Positions 23,346 to 33,536 of a DNA stretch of 64,000 nt are shown here, piece after piece. Under the pieces are notes generated by a model. It was not told the origin of the DNA, made no database searches, and worked only from the letters and a program-made list of their open reading frames with translations. The first letter of the stretch is position 1. The number at the start of each line of letters is the position of its first letter. The stretch is from Panax quinquefolius (Eukaryota; Streptophyta; Magnoliopsida; Apiales; Araliaceae). Location of the stretch: NCBI GenBank assembly GCA_020205615.1, contig CM035170.1:62609322-62673321 (forward strand). Direction: 5' to 3'. The position numbers and the translations under genes were made by a program.

Positions 23346-24640
23346 TATGGCCGTCGGTGGAAGCAACAGAAGACTTAATCGATCATGAAGGAAGTGGTCG
23401 AGAAAGAAGTATTGAAATGGTGGATCTTGAGGCATAATTTATCCGATTCGATAGTTCATGGGTGAGCCCGGTCTGATGTGTGTCGAAGAAGGGTGGTATG
23501 GCCGTGGTTACCAATGAAAACAATGAGTTGATTTAAACGAAAACGTTGGCGAGGGTGGAGAGTCGCATGGATTCTGCATGCGAAGCTTAACAAAATTTCT
23601 TAGGAAAGATCACTTTCCACTCTGGTTTATCGATCAAATGTTGGATAGACTAGCGGGGGTATGAGTTCTATTGTCTTACGGGCCAATTATTGAGGGCTAC
23701 TGATCAGTTATTATAGCTCGAAGGACCGAAAAACAACCTTTACCTATCCATATGGTACTTTCGCTTTCAAGTGGATGTCTATTAGTCTTTGTAATGCCCG
23801 AAACTTTTCAGAGGTGTATGATGGCTATCTTTTAAGATATGGTGGAACAAAATGTGGAGGTATTTATGGATGATTTCTCAGTATTTGGGGATTTATTTGA
23901 TCTATGTCTGGAAAATTTGGTCATGGTTTTGAGAAGATGTGTTGAGACAAACTTGGTATTGAATTGGGAAAATTGCCATTTTATGGTACAGGAAGGAATA
24001 GTTCTGGGACATAAGGTATCGAAGAAGGGACTTGAGGTGGACAGAGCTAAATTAGAAACCATTGAGAATTTGCCGCCACTGACTTTAGTAAAAGGTGTTC
24101 GAATTTTTCTAGGTCATGCAGGCTTTTACCGCAGGTTCATCAAAAACTTCTCCAAGACAACTAAACCACTTTGCAGTTTATTGGAGGAGGATGCACAGTT
24201 CAAGTTTGATGAGGATTGCGTGTCTGCATTTGAGCATTTGGAGAGGAAGTTAACTTGGCACCGGTCATTCTGACGCCAGTTAGGACTTACCATTTGAATT
24301 GATGTGTGATGCGGTGATTATGATGTGAAATTTGTTTTGGGTCGTGAAAGGAAAAGATCTTTCATGTGATATACTATGCTAGCAAGACCACTTCGATCTT
24401 GATTAAACTACACCACCACAGAGAAAAAATTATTAGCGATTGTGTATGCTTTTGATAAATTTCGAGCGTATCTAATTGGTACGAGGGTGATAGTACACAC
24501 CGATCATGCGACAATTCGACACTTAGTGGCAAAAAAGGATGCGAAGCCCCGTTTAATTAGATGGATATTATTGTTGCAGAAATTTGATTTAGAGATCAAG
24601 GTCGGAAAGGGCAAGAAACAGTGGCGGACCACTTATCTCA
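23346..24640 (+). pseudogene. Athila RT and RNase H, copy 1
   Basis: From 23,346 to 23,830 the expected RT sequence is heavily eroded; comparison with copy 2 (26,460-26,990) shows many small indels. From 23,839 a clean frame encodes VEVFMDDFSVFGD, with the MDD catalytic pair, then NLVLNWENCHFMVQEGIVLG, HKVSKKGLEVD and FLGHAGFYRRFIKNFS. RNase H follows after 24,290 (ELMCDA and [40 protein letters not shown]) with further breaks. The 5' half of RT is the most damaged part of this copy. Confidence 0.8.
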
Positions 24641-25118
24641 TTGGAGAATCATCAGGAAGGAGGCGGATAACAAGGTTATGATTAATGAATCCTTTCGGAT
24701 GAAGCGATTGTTTATGGTGAAAGGGAAGTGCCATGGTTTGCAGTTATTGAACTACTTGGTGAGTAAGATGTTACCTTCTGACTTGGTTGGCTATCAAAAG
24801 AAGAAATTCTTGCATGATGTGAAGTGGTTTAAATGGGATGAACCATATTTGTTCAAGCAATATGTTGATCGGATGATAAGGAGATGTATCCCATATAGTG
24901 AGGCCGAGGGGATTACTGCGAGTTGTCGTGCTTACGTTATATGGTGGTCACTTTATGGTGGAGAAAGCGAGCATTTGCGAAGAGTGTTACTGTTTTGGAT
25001 TTTATTGGCTAACAATTTTCAAGGATGCTTATAGTTTCGTACAAAGATGTGATAGATGTCAAAGAGTCGGGAACATTTCGAAAAGGAATGAAATGCCATT
25101 GAACAATATTGTACGAAG
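24641..25118 (+). pseudogene. Athila integrase zinc domain, copy 1 (3' truncated)
   Basis: Reading includes [40 protein letters not shown] and, after frame changes near 24,900-25,000, [20 protein letters not shown] with the CX2C half of the HHCC zinc domain. It ends at RNEMPLNNI, where the catalytic core should follow. The sequence then enters the inverted copy. No DDE core remains in either copy. Confidence 0.8.
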
Positions 25119-25181
25119 ATATTTCCACCTCAAATCAAAAATTTCCACCTCGAAGATATTGTTCAATGGCATTTCATTCCT

Positions 25182-25694
25182 TTACGAAATGTTCCCGACT
25201 CTTTGACATCTGTCACATCTTTGTACGAAACTATAAGCATCCTTGAAAATTGTTGGCCAATAAAATCCTTTTTGTAACACTCTTGCAGCTGTTCGCTCTC
25301 CACCATAGTGGTCACCATATAACGAAGCATGACAATCCTGCAGAATCCCCTCAGTCTCACTATATGGGATACATCTCCTTATCATCTGATCAGCACATTG
25401 CTTGAACAAATATGGTTCATCCCATATAAACCACTTCACATCATGCAAGAATTTCTTCTTTTGATAGCCAACCAAGTCAGAAGGTAACATCTTACTCACC
25501 AAGTAGTTCGTATAATCTACAAACCATGGAACTTCCCCTTTCACCACAAACAACTGCTCATCTGGAAAGGATTCATTAATCATAACCTTGTTACCTACCT
25601 CCCTTCCCGGATTCTCCAGTCGAGATAAGTGGACCGCCACTTGGTTCTCGATTCCTTTTCTATCCTTGATCTCTAAATTAAATTCCTTTAACAA
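25182..25694 (-). pseudogene. Athila RNase H end and integrase zinc domain, copy 2
   Basis: A 170-residue open frame. It begins [20 protein letters not shown] (RNase H C-terminus), passes [40 protein letters not shown] and [20 protein letters not shown], and ends [20 protein letters not shown] followed by QRVGNIS. The H..H histidines and CX2C cysteines of the integrase zinc domain are present. Expected HLSRLENP wording shows it connects RNase H and integrase as in Athila. The catalytic core is missing beyond the inversion point. Confidence 0.8.
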
Positions 25695-25718
25695 TAATAT
25701 CCATCTAATTAAACGGGG

Positions 25719-26168
25719 CTACGCATCCTTCTTTGCCACTAAGTGTCGAATTGCCGCATGATCCGTGTACACTATCACCCTCGTACCAATCAGATACGCT
25801 CGGAATTTATCAAAAGCATACACAACTGCAAATAATTCTTTCTCTGTGGTGGTGTAGTTTAACTGCGCATCAGTAAGGGTCTTGCTAGCATAGTATATCA
25901 TATGAAAGATCTTTTCCTTTTGTTGACCCAAAACAGCCCTCACAGCATAATCACTGGCATCACACATCAATTCAAATGGTAAGTTCCAATTCGGTGCAGT
26001 AATGACTGGAGCTGAAGTTAACTTCCTCGTCAAATGTTCAAATGCAGACACGCAGTCCTCGTCAAACTTGAACTGTGCATCCTTCTCCAATAAACTGCAA
26101 AGTGGTTTAGTTGTCTTGGAGAAGTCTTTGATGAACCTGCGGTAAAAGCCTGCATGACCTAGAAAACT
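25719..26168 (-). pseudogene. Athila RNase H, copy 2
   Basis: The frame at 26,090-25,719 contains [40 protein letters not shown] and [20 protein letters not shown], the usual order of RNase H landmarks in plant gypsy elements; the aspartates of CDASD and TDHAA and the glutamate of TEKE fit catalytic positions. It degrades the RNA strand of the RNA/DNA hybrid. A TAG (Q-to-stop type) after the last residues splits it from 25,694. Confidence 0.8.
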
Positions 26169-27077
26169 TTAAACACCTTTTACTGAAGTCGGTGGTGGCA
26201 AATTCTCAATGGTTTCTAATTTAGCTCTGTCCACCTCAAGTCTGTTCTTCGATACCTTATGTCCCAGAATTATTCCTTCCTGTACAATAAAATGGCACTT
26301 TTCCCACTTCAATACGAAGTCTGTCTCAACATATCTTCTCAAAACCATGACCAAATTTTCCAGACATAGATCAAATTAATCCCCAAATACTGAGAAATCA
26401 TCCATAATTACCTCCACGTTTTGTTCCACCATATCTGAAAAGATAGCCATCATACACCTCTAAAAAGTTGCTGGGGCATTACAAAGACCAAAAGAAATCC
26501 TCCTGAAAGAAAAAGTACCATATGGACAGGTAAAGGTTGTCTTTTCTTGGTCCTCTAGATCTATAAAAATCTGATTGTAGCCTAAATACCCATCCAGAAG
26601 ACAATAGAACTCATGCCCCGCTAGTCTATCCCACATTTGATCGATAAACGGCAGTGGAAAGTGATCTTTCCTAGTAGCTTTGTTAAGCCCGCGGTAATCC
26701 ATGCAGACTCTCCACCCCGTCACTGTTCTTGTGGGAATCAACTCATTGTTTTCATTTGTAACCACGGTTATACCACCCTTCTTCGGTACACATTGCACTG
26801 GGCTCACCCATGAACTATCAGTAATCAGATAAATTATGCCTGCATCCAGCCATTTCAATACTTCTTTCTTGACCATTTCCTTCATTATCGGATTAAGTCT
26901 TCTTTGTTGCTCCACCGACGGCTTGCTATCATCTTCCAGCAGGATCTTATGCATACAAAAAGAAGGACTAATCCCTTTTATATCTGTTATAGTCCATCTA
27001 ATAGCTGACTTGAACTCTCTAAGGACTCGTAGTAGTTTTTCTTCCTGAAAAGATGTTAGTACAGAAGAAATAATCAC
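26169..27077 (-). pseudogene. Athila reverse transcriptase, copy 2
   Basis: The 27,077-26,460 frame (205 residues) encodes LRVLREFKSAIRWT, SWVSPVQCVPKKGGITVV, GWRVCMDYRGLNKATRKDHF, the FYCLLDGYLGYNQI box with the first catalytic aspartate, and FTCPYGTFSFRRISFGLCNA. After a stop at 26,461 the sequence continues through a VEVIMDDFSVFGD-like catalytic box near 26,410-26,375, another stop, and the 26,354-26,169 frame (CHFIVQEGIILGHKVSKNRL). This is the best preserved RT in the window, needing only a few stop reversals to be continuous. Confidence 0.85.
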
Positions 27078-27299
27078 AGGTAACTATGAATCTTTATTTA
27101 AAAATGCATACCTCAAAAGGTCTGGAAGTGGTTTCAATTCAAGTTCTGGAGGTATCTCAAGAGATGGCTTCAATTTCACTGACGTCTCTCCAGCTTTCTT
27201 CAATGGCTCAATAGGAGTTTTGAATTTTTTGAATTATGGAGTAGTATCAAGAAAGTGCACAAATTCTTCAAATTCCTCATCCTCTAGTTCTGAATTTCC
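27078..27299 (-). pseudogene. Athila protease-RT linker, copy 2
   Basis: This matches 22,975-23,205 of copy 1 in inverted orientation (for example TTTCTTCAATGGCTCAATAG against the plus-strand reading). It encodes the acidic linker between protease and RT with two stops. No separate function is known. Confidence 0.7.
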
Positions 27300-27708
27300 A
27301 GTAATAAAACTTCACAACGGTTCATAATCCACCAAACTCTCTACTTCATCATTTAAGACCTTGTCCACCATATCAACCTTGAAGCATTCTTCTTCATCTG
27401 TCGGGAATTTCATTGCCTTGAATATGTTGAAGGTAACTTCCTGATCATTAACACGCATTGTGAGTTCCCCTTTCTGAACGTCTATCAAGGTCCTTCCCGT
27501 GGCTAGGAATGGTCTTCCAAGTATGATTGGTATATTCCTATCTTCTTCATAATCTAAAATGATGAAATTAGGCGGAAAAATGAATTTATCAACTTTTACC
27601 AAAACATCTTCAACAATTCCCCGTGGATAAGTGATAGACCTGTCACCAAGCTGCAACGAAATATTTGTCGGCCTTGGAGCCGTCAACCCCAACTGATTAA
27701 ATACAATC
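27300..27708 (-). pseudogene. Athila protease C-terminus, copy 2, fused to CACTA
   Basis: From 27,708 the minus strand encodes FNQLGLTAPRPTNISLQLGD, ITYPRGIVEDVLVKVDKFIF, IILGRPFLATGRTLIDVQKG and FNIFKAMKFPTDEEECFKVD. The open frame extends upstream to 27,830, but those first ~40 residues are antisense CACTA sequence, so the apparent N-terminus is an artefact of the junction. The active-site D-L-G-A lies beyond the breakpoint and is lost. Confidence 0.8.
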
Positions 27709-27856
27709 CGAACTAAAGACAATATAAACAAGGAACGATAAAAAGCCCTGCATAATGCTGAGATTGACCATCCAGGACAAGGTGAACAGTATATGCATGA
27801 GCATAACCCTTGGTGGTGCGCATAACCCATATGGGTGCAGATGTGTGACCAGTGGA
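27709..27856 (+). mobile_element. Old CACTA element, segment 2
   Basis: It matches 49,587-49,735 of the CACTA element at 44,934-51,260, sharing GAGATTGACCATCC, GTATATGCATGAGCATA and GGTGCGCAT. It begins where the Athila fragment ends and stops at the GTGGA duplication (27,852-27,856). About 50 bases found in the other CACTA between the equivalents of 13,941 and 27,709 are missing. It is a transposase exon piece with stops. Confidence 0.8.
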
Positions 27857-29760
27857 TGTAACGACCCCAAAATATAAATAATTTACTTCTCGACTTCGGT
27901 CGTTAATAATATATTCAACCTCTAATTTTACATCATTAAACGATAATACACCCATTGAAATTTGCGGAATAATTAAAATTTTCTATTACAAACTATCCTC
28001 ATTCCCAAAACCTTCAACCTTTACATCTAAATATCTCAGAATCATTTTTAGTACTACAATAGTTTACATCGCAAAACGATATTACAATTCAACATTAATA
28101 CATTATTCAGAACCTTAAACATGGTTCAAATAATAATAACACAACCCAAGTGTGTAAATCTTCAAGTATTACATCTGATTCATGTCTTTCAAGTAACACA
28201 TAACTTTACCTTGAATCTTGAACCTACAAAAATGGTTATTTGCAAGCAAAATCTAACAGTTTTCATGCATCACGTAGCACATAATAACATGCTCAACATA
28301 TATCTCATAATCATTGGACTAACGTAACATACACGTTGCAGTTCATATAACAAGTATAAAGATTGACTTCCTTACTCAATCAATATTCATCATCATAGTC
28401 ATACATTGACTTTAACGTTTCATACTTTCAACAAAAGATTTTTGAAATTAGGGTTCTTATACCTTTAAAGCTTGATCTTGATATCTGACTTTGATGATCT
28501 GATCTTGTCATGTTAATAAGCTAACTGAGCTTTGATTCTCTCTCTCTTTCTCACTCTTAGTCCCGAAAATTCTAGAGAGAGAAGGTCTTGGTAGAAAATG
28601 AAAAATGAAAGTGATTTTCTCTCTCTTTAAAATAATATATGTTATAATGCAATGCATGAGCTGCTGATTTCGGCTGGGATTGCTAGATATAAGTCACATG
28701 TATAGGCTAGGGTTGCTCAACCACTTACCTTAGGTCTAGATCTACAAGCAACCTTCAAAATAATGCATAAAGGGCATTTTGGTCATTTCTATTTTTATTT
28801 TAATGGCAAACTTGTCAATTAGCCAAACTCTTAGGGTTTAGGGTTTAGGGTTTCACCCTTAACTTTGTAATTTTTTAATTTCTAAGATTTTCCAATTTAG
28901 GCTTTAAAAATAGAAATTTAATATTTTTAAATTATAATTAGAATTTTCTAATTATATTAAAATTTCTTAATCACAAATTAAATCTTTCTAATTAGGATTA
29001 ATATATCCTAATTAAAATTACTAATTAAGCAATTAGGGTCAAAATGGTCATTAGGGTTTATAAACCACTAATTAGGGTTTCTAATTGAAAAATAATTTTC
29101 TAATTTAGAAATTAAATTTTTGTAATTAGATTAGGGATTTCTAATTACTTAACTTGAAAATTAGGATTAGGGTTTCCTAATTAACATTAAAACTATTTAA
29201 TTAACACATATGTTTTTCCATATTATAAATTTGGGTTCCAAACCCAGAAATTAGGGTTTATAAATTTGAAATTAGCGTTTGCTAAATAATTAAGCTTTAC
29301 CCTAATTAATATTATAATTAATATCATTTAAGCAATATAATTCTCCGTTAAGTTCCCAGATTAGGGTTTTAAATTTCCGAATTAGGGTTTCGGATTCCCG
29401 AAACTAAAATTAGGGTTTCTAGAACCGATTTTAGGGTTTCTTGTTAATCGCTAGGGTTTTCTAACCAAACGTTGACGTTTTTAATATATACTTAGGGTTT
29501 GTTACAGATATTGTTTATCTGGTCAACCCTTGACCCTTAACCACATACTGTACTCATACATAACAATATTCACAGAACATATTCACGTATTCCTTAATCC
29601 TGAATAATTCACATAAATCCTTCACAGAATTTTGAAATCCTCAAAATTCCTTCTTAAAAATATCAAACGCATTCACTTATTTTCTGTCTAGGTTCTAATT
29701 CTAAACATTAATTCAATAAATTAAAATTTTAAAAATTTTCTAAATTCTCGGGTTGTCACA
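27857..29760 (-). repeat. 3' LTR of the compound element
   Basis: Begins TGTAACGACCCC and ends GGGTTGTCACA. The first ~580 bases match 61,273-61,874; the last ~1,320 match about 41,995-43,373. It is followed by TTCACCCCTTCTTCT, a polypurine tract on the minus strand. Many TTAGGGTTT words are scattered from 28,830 to 29,500. An 80-residue ORF and a 68-residue ORF here have no domain. Confidence 0.75.
28831..28853 (+). repeat. Short telomere-like run (TTTAGGG)3
   Basis: Three perfect plant-telomere units in the LTR; an expanded, partly degenerate version lies at 42,409-42,470 in the other LTR. Isolated TTAGGGTTT words continue for several hundred bases on the right. Probably part of the LTR sequence and not a true telomere relic. 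Confidence 0.8.
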
Positions 29761-31534
29761 TTCACCCCTTCTTCTAAAAAATTTAAGTCCCAAAATTTAC
29801 CTTACACCACACCTCTCATCATACACCATACATACATACAACATCACATGCTTGCCCAATACACCACTCACAAGAGTAAAAATTTTTAAATTTTCTTTGA
29901 GGAGTCATATAGACTATTTATGCATCATTTTACAAAGGTTTTATGGAAATTCATCCATGGCCGTCATAACTTACGGAACCTGAAAGGAGATTAGCCCAAT
30001 ATGTCATGTACTGTCCATGTACTGATTTTATATGTTTCTCTTCATTGCCATAGACACAAAATTCTACCTCAGTATTACTGGATTCCGCACCAAAATAATT
30101 TGGTTCGGGAAATTTCTTTCAATGAACACTTAGATTTTTCATAAATGTTTGTCTAGTTGAATCGATTTGCATAGACTCATATCAATAATTCAATTCAATC
30201 GAATTATTTAGGGGTAGCCAAACCCCGTTGGCAAATTTAAATTTTTGAAAATATTTTTTTGAATGACGTCATGATGCCGTACTGTATTAACAATCCATTT
30301 GAGGATGCCGTCATTATATGACTTTGTCATAACATATCATACAATAGTGGAATAATGATTTTCAGATCGGATTCACACTAAGTATTCCTGTATTTGCAAC
30401 TCCATCAACTTTTTATCATCTCTGCACCAGGTTACATGGTACATGAGTGATAAATAAAATATATTTTGATATTTCAAATCATTTGTGTCTAGCTGAAATA
30501 AGTAGCATAGACTATACTTTAAACCGTTTCAAAAATGATTACGAGTCTAGATATTTTTTTTAAAAGCATATATTGCGTATTTAGCTAGATGTCAACATTC
30601 CGAAGTTTAGCATAGCTACGAGTTTTGGAAAACTTATGTCTCCACTAATAATCATTGGCTTAACAATCTATCTGTTCCTATAATCTTTAATACTCCATTT
30701 ACACACAGCTATACCCAGTTCATAAAACCACACTTATGAGTCCATAAATTGCCACAATCATATGAGTTTAAGAACTTTCCTAGACAGACCTTTGGCGTCC
30801 ATTCGCTGAGGGGTTCATAAACATTTCATATAACTATGAGTTAAGCATGTCACATAAGTATGAGTTTTAAGAACTCGTACTTAACCTTATATCCTCTACC
30901 TATGACCTATCTATCATTATACACATGAGAAAGGAATCACCCTCTTAACATGCATATATCAAATAACGCGACACAAACATTTCAATGATTATCATTGCGA
31001 AACTAAGTAGTTTTACACCAAGAACAATTCCCTACCACACAGGAATCATCATACAACTCAATTTCTTGAGCACATGAATCCTCAATTGAATCCCCACCTA
31101 ACACTAACTCCCTTCTCAATCTGAATTTCATTCAACTCGTATTCATAATCCTTTACTGAATCTGTACGAATTCACACAGCAATCTTGCTGTAAACTTTTC
31201 CAATCATCAGATTGATTCTTTTTCCTATTGTCACCTTATCAGATCACGGGGTGATCTTATCGTATATATTACGATTTATTTCTATGTCTTGATCGTTTTG
31301 TTTTATGATCTTCTATCGCTGAACTTTTAGTCTTTTAGACTCTATCTATTCATCACTACGGTTTAACTTTATTATCAGAGTTAGGGAACTCTGTATCTTA
31401 TAACTCGCCGAGATTCGTCTTTGAATCTTACCGACCAAGTAACTCTATTTGAGTTAGTACTTATCCTAATCACTGCGATCATTAGTCTCAAGTATTCCTA
31501 CCTAAGGTTCATAACCAACAACTTTGATACCAAC
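29761..31534 (-). mobile_element. Non-coding interior of the compound element
   Basis: It runs from a purine-rich tract next to the left LTR (29,761-29,775, minus strand) to a primer site (ACTTTGATACCA, 31,521-31,532; minus strand TGGTATCAAAGT) next to the LTR that starts at 31,535. No gag or pol domain is recognisable in any frame. The stretch matches 1,840-3,140 and its right end matches 61,030-61,270. At 1.8 kb and without coding sequence it fits a non-autonomous element or one deleted for its genes. Confidence 0.65.
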
Positions 31535-31801
31535 TGTGACGGCCTCGAATCTGAGGTCCCGAATCACCGCGGATCCAGTTCGATCATTCTATCACTATTA
31601 CTATATTTGTGGAAGATATAAACATAAATTGTTTATACATTATTATACATGAACAAATATATATGAACCAAGCTGGTAATGAATGATCGACCTTTCATCG
31701 ACTTATACATCTATATGTATAGAGTACAATTCATGCAACAAATGATTAACCATAAGCTTATCCAAATGAAACAACTCTTAGTAAAGTTAAGTAAAAACAA
31801 A
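31535..31801 (-). repeat. 5' LTR start of the compound element
   Basis: TGTGACGGCCTCGAAT follows the primer site by two bases. It is unlike the start of the left LTR (TGTAACGACCCC). At 31,802 a new element with its own LTR begins; this LTR appears to resume after about 40,785. Confidence 0.55.
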
Positions 31802-32879
31802 TGTGACAACCCTTTATTCCATCAACAATTGTACGTGCAAAATAACTACAATTTATTACAAATTGTCGTGCAAAATACAACAACAACATATATTTGTGAG
31901 TTTGGATACAAATATATACCAAGCTGTGACTCTCATCCCAACCTTGGATAACACGTCGCAATGACACCTTACATAAAGGTATAGTCAAAAACTGTTTTAG
32001 AAATTAGAATCTTTGGGAAGTGCTCAAGAAACCTTCGTACATGGGAGGCCATGCTTACAGGTTATGATAGATATCATATGGCCACGAAATTATCCTTGGT
32101 TGACCCATAGACCCCAAAGAAAAATGAGAAGATTACTATCATATTCTTCCCAATGGTGAGTCTTCTCTTGACATATCATTATCTCCTTTGTCTCTAATTG
32201 AGAATTATACTTCAAACAAACACCAAGATTATATAGGTAGTGCTCGTAAATATATTTCGACAAGTGGATGAGCACAACCTTGTCTTATGATGACACGAGG
32301 TTGTATGTCATTAGACATCTTGTATGATAGTGGCAAAACACCCTTCCAACGTTGGGTTAGCCTCACCTAGTTGATTCACCAAATATAACTACTAAATGAT
32401 GACCATAGTTTTCTATTCCCTGTTACCCCGCTCGACCCCCGACTACACTCTTATTACACGAAAGGAATTGTGAAGCAAAAGGGTGAGCCTGACTAGCTTC
32501 GATAAAGAATATCATGACTAAAGATAATTAAATTATCAATAGCCTTCATCAATAATAAATTAGAGATTTAGAACATATGGTAGATGATAAAAATTTCAAC
32601 CATAGTTAACGGTGAACGAAGAAATCCATTAGAAGAGTCGAATAGACCATAAAATCTATTATCTTCTCTATGTTAAAAATCTACCAACAATGTTTTATCC
32701 TGTAACATCAATCAGCAGATTACGGTCCACAATCATATGAATAACTCATAATCATAATTGTGATTCTAAATTTTTCTTCGCATCCAGGATGAAGATAATT
32801 TTCATCACATGTCTTTACCTGAAACATCAAAGATCATGGTTATACAAAATCACAGTTCCTGTTCATAATCATACTAATA

Positions 32880-33060
32880 AATTTGTCTTTGCACTACGGG
32901 CCAAAGATATTCATAAACAGTTCATCTTTGCACTACTGGCCAAAGATATTCAACAACATGTCATCTTTGCACTACGGTCCAAAGATATTCCTCAACAATA
33001 AACTTTGCATTACAGGCCAAAGATATTCATCAATAATTAATTTGCACTTCATCAACGATT
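32880..33060. repeat. Minisatellite, ~41-bp unit CTTTGCACTACGGGCCAAAG
   Basis: Four to five units, each with CTTTGCACTACGGGCCAAAG or a variant followed by ATATTC and a short ATCAACA spacer. CTTTG and CAAAG at the ends of each unit can pair, so each unit is a small hairpin. The same array is at about 37,915-38,110, and one or two units occur in the chromovirus LTR near 10,390-10,455. Confidence 0.75.
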
Positions 33061-33463
33061 CATATTTATTTGCTTCTGAGCCAAATATATTAATATCTCA
33101 AAAAAATATATAATCATTTGAAATTTATATAAACAATAATTATAACCATGTTGATCAATTCACCTTTGCACTTAAGCTAAAGATATTCAATTATAAATTC
33201 AATGGTCAAGTGATCATACCGATCAACAATTCAACTTTGCACTCTTGGCGAAGAGAACCCGTAGTCGTGATCATACAAAAATCTACCCATCTTTACACTC
33301 GAGTCGAAGAAATATCATCGTTAGGGTTATAAAAATGTTATATATGATAATAAAAATAATATGATCAACATATAGTTTTAATCTCAAGAGTAATATTCAT
33401 AAATCAACTATAATTTGGTTAGAAAAAGAAACCAATTTTGTAAATAGTAATAATAGTAACTTC

Positions 33464-33536
33464 GTGAATAGTAACTTTCGTGAATAGTAACTTTCGTGAA
33501 TAGTAACTAAATACTAACTCGTGAATAGTAACCCAA
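33464..33536. repeat. GTGAATAGTAACTT short tandem array
   Basis: About five copies of TTCGTGAATAGTAACT with slight variation. A similar array lies at 38,492-38,590. Scattered GTGAATAGT copies occur in the chromovirus LTRs (for example 10,737 and 3,420). It is a family-wide LTR repeat of variable copy number. Confidence 0.8.

Larger units (their letters stand above)
13942..25130 (+). mobile_element. Athila-type gypsy element, copy 1
   Basis: A plus-strand element with a 5' LTR (13,942-15,500), a tRNA-Asp-type primer site, gag, protease, RT, RNase H and the zinc domain of integrase. The rest of integrase, any envelope-like ORF and the 3' LTR are absent: at about 25,110-25,150 the sequence turns into an inverted copy of itself. 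A separate LTR element (15,593-20,571) sits between primer site and gag. Typical Athila words include VQFGGAAIEDPNEHLLSF in gag and LGRPFLATGRTLIDVQKGEL in the protease region. Confidence 0.85.
22590..27708. repeat. Head-to-head inverted repeat of Athila
   Basis: The plus-strand arm (about 22,590-25,118) and the minus-strand arm (about 25,150-27,708) encode the same protease, RT, RNase H and integrase zinc-domain segments in opposite directions. Near the centre the arms are very similar: CAAAGAGTCGGGAACATTTC at about 25,061 is mirrored at about 25,184. The spacer contains a small direct repeat of TTTCCACCTC (25,121 and 25,141). Transcription across it could give a ~2.5-kb hairpin. The junction lies at the same coding point in both arms. 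Confidence 0.85.
25131..27708 (-). mobile_element. Athila-type element, inverted copy 2 (partial)
   Basis: A minus-strand fragment from the protease C-terminus (27,708) to the integrase zinc domain (about 25,150). It lacks LTRs, primer site and gag. At 27,708-27,709 it joins CACTA sequence directly, with FNQLGL as the last Athila residues. It is better preserved than copy 1 in RT. Confidence 0.8.

Noticed and set aside
26836..27048. 70-residue plus-strand ORF MPASSHFNTS...
   Set aside because: It is antisense to the Athila RT frame of copy 2.
28831..28853. Interstitial telomere as evidence of a chromosome fusion
   Set aside because: The run is short, occurs in both LTRs of one element and is embedded in retroelement sequence, so no fusion is needed to explain it.
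32880..33060. CRISPR-like array
   Set aside because: Units are contiguous hairpin-like minisatellite copies without unique spacers of constant length, in a plant LTR.
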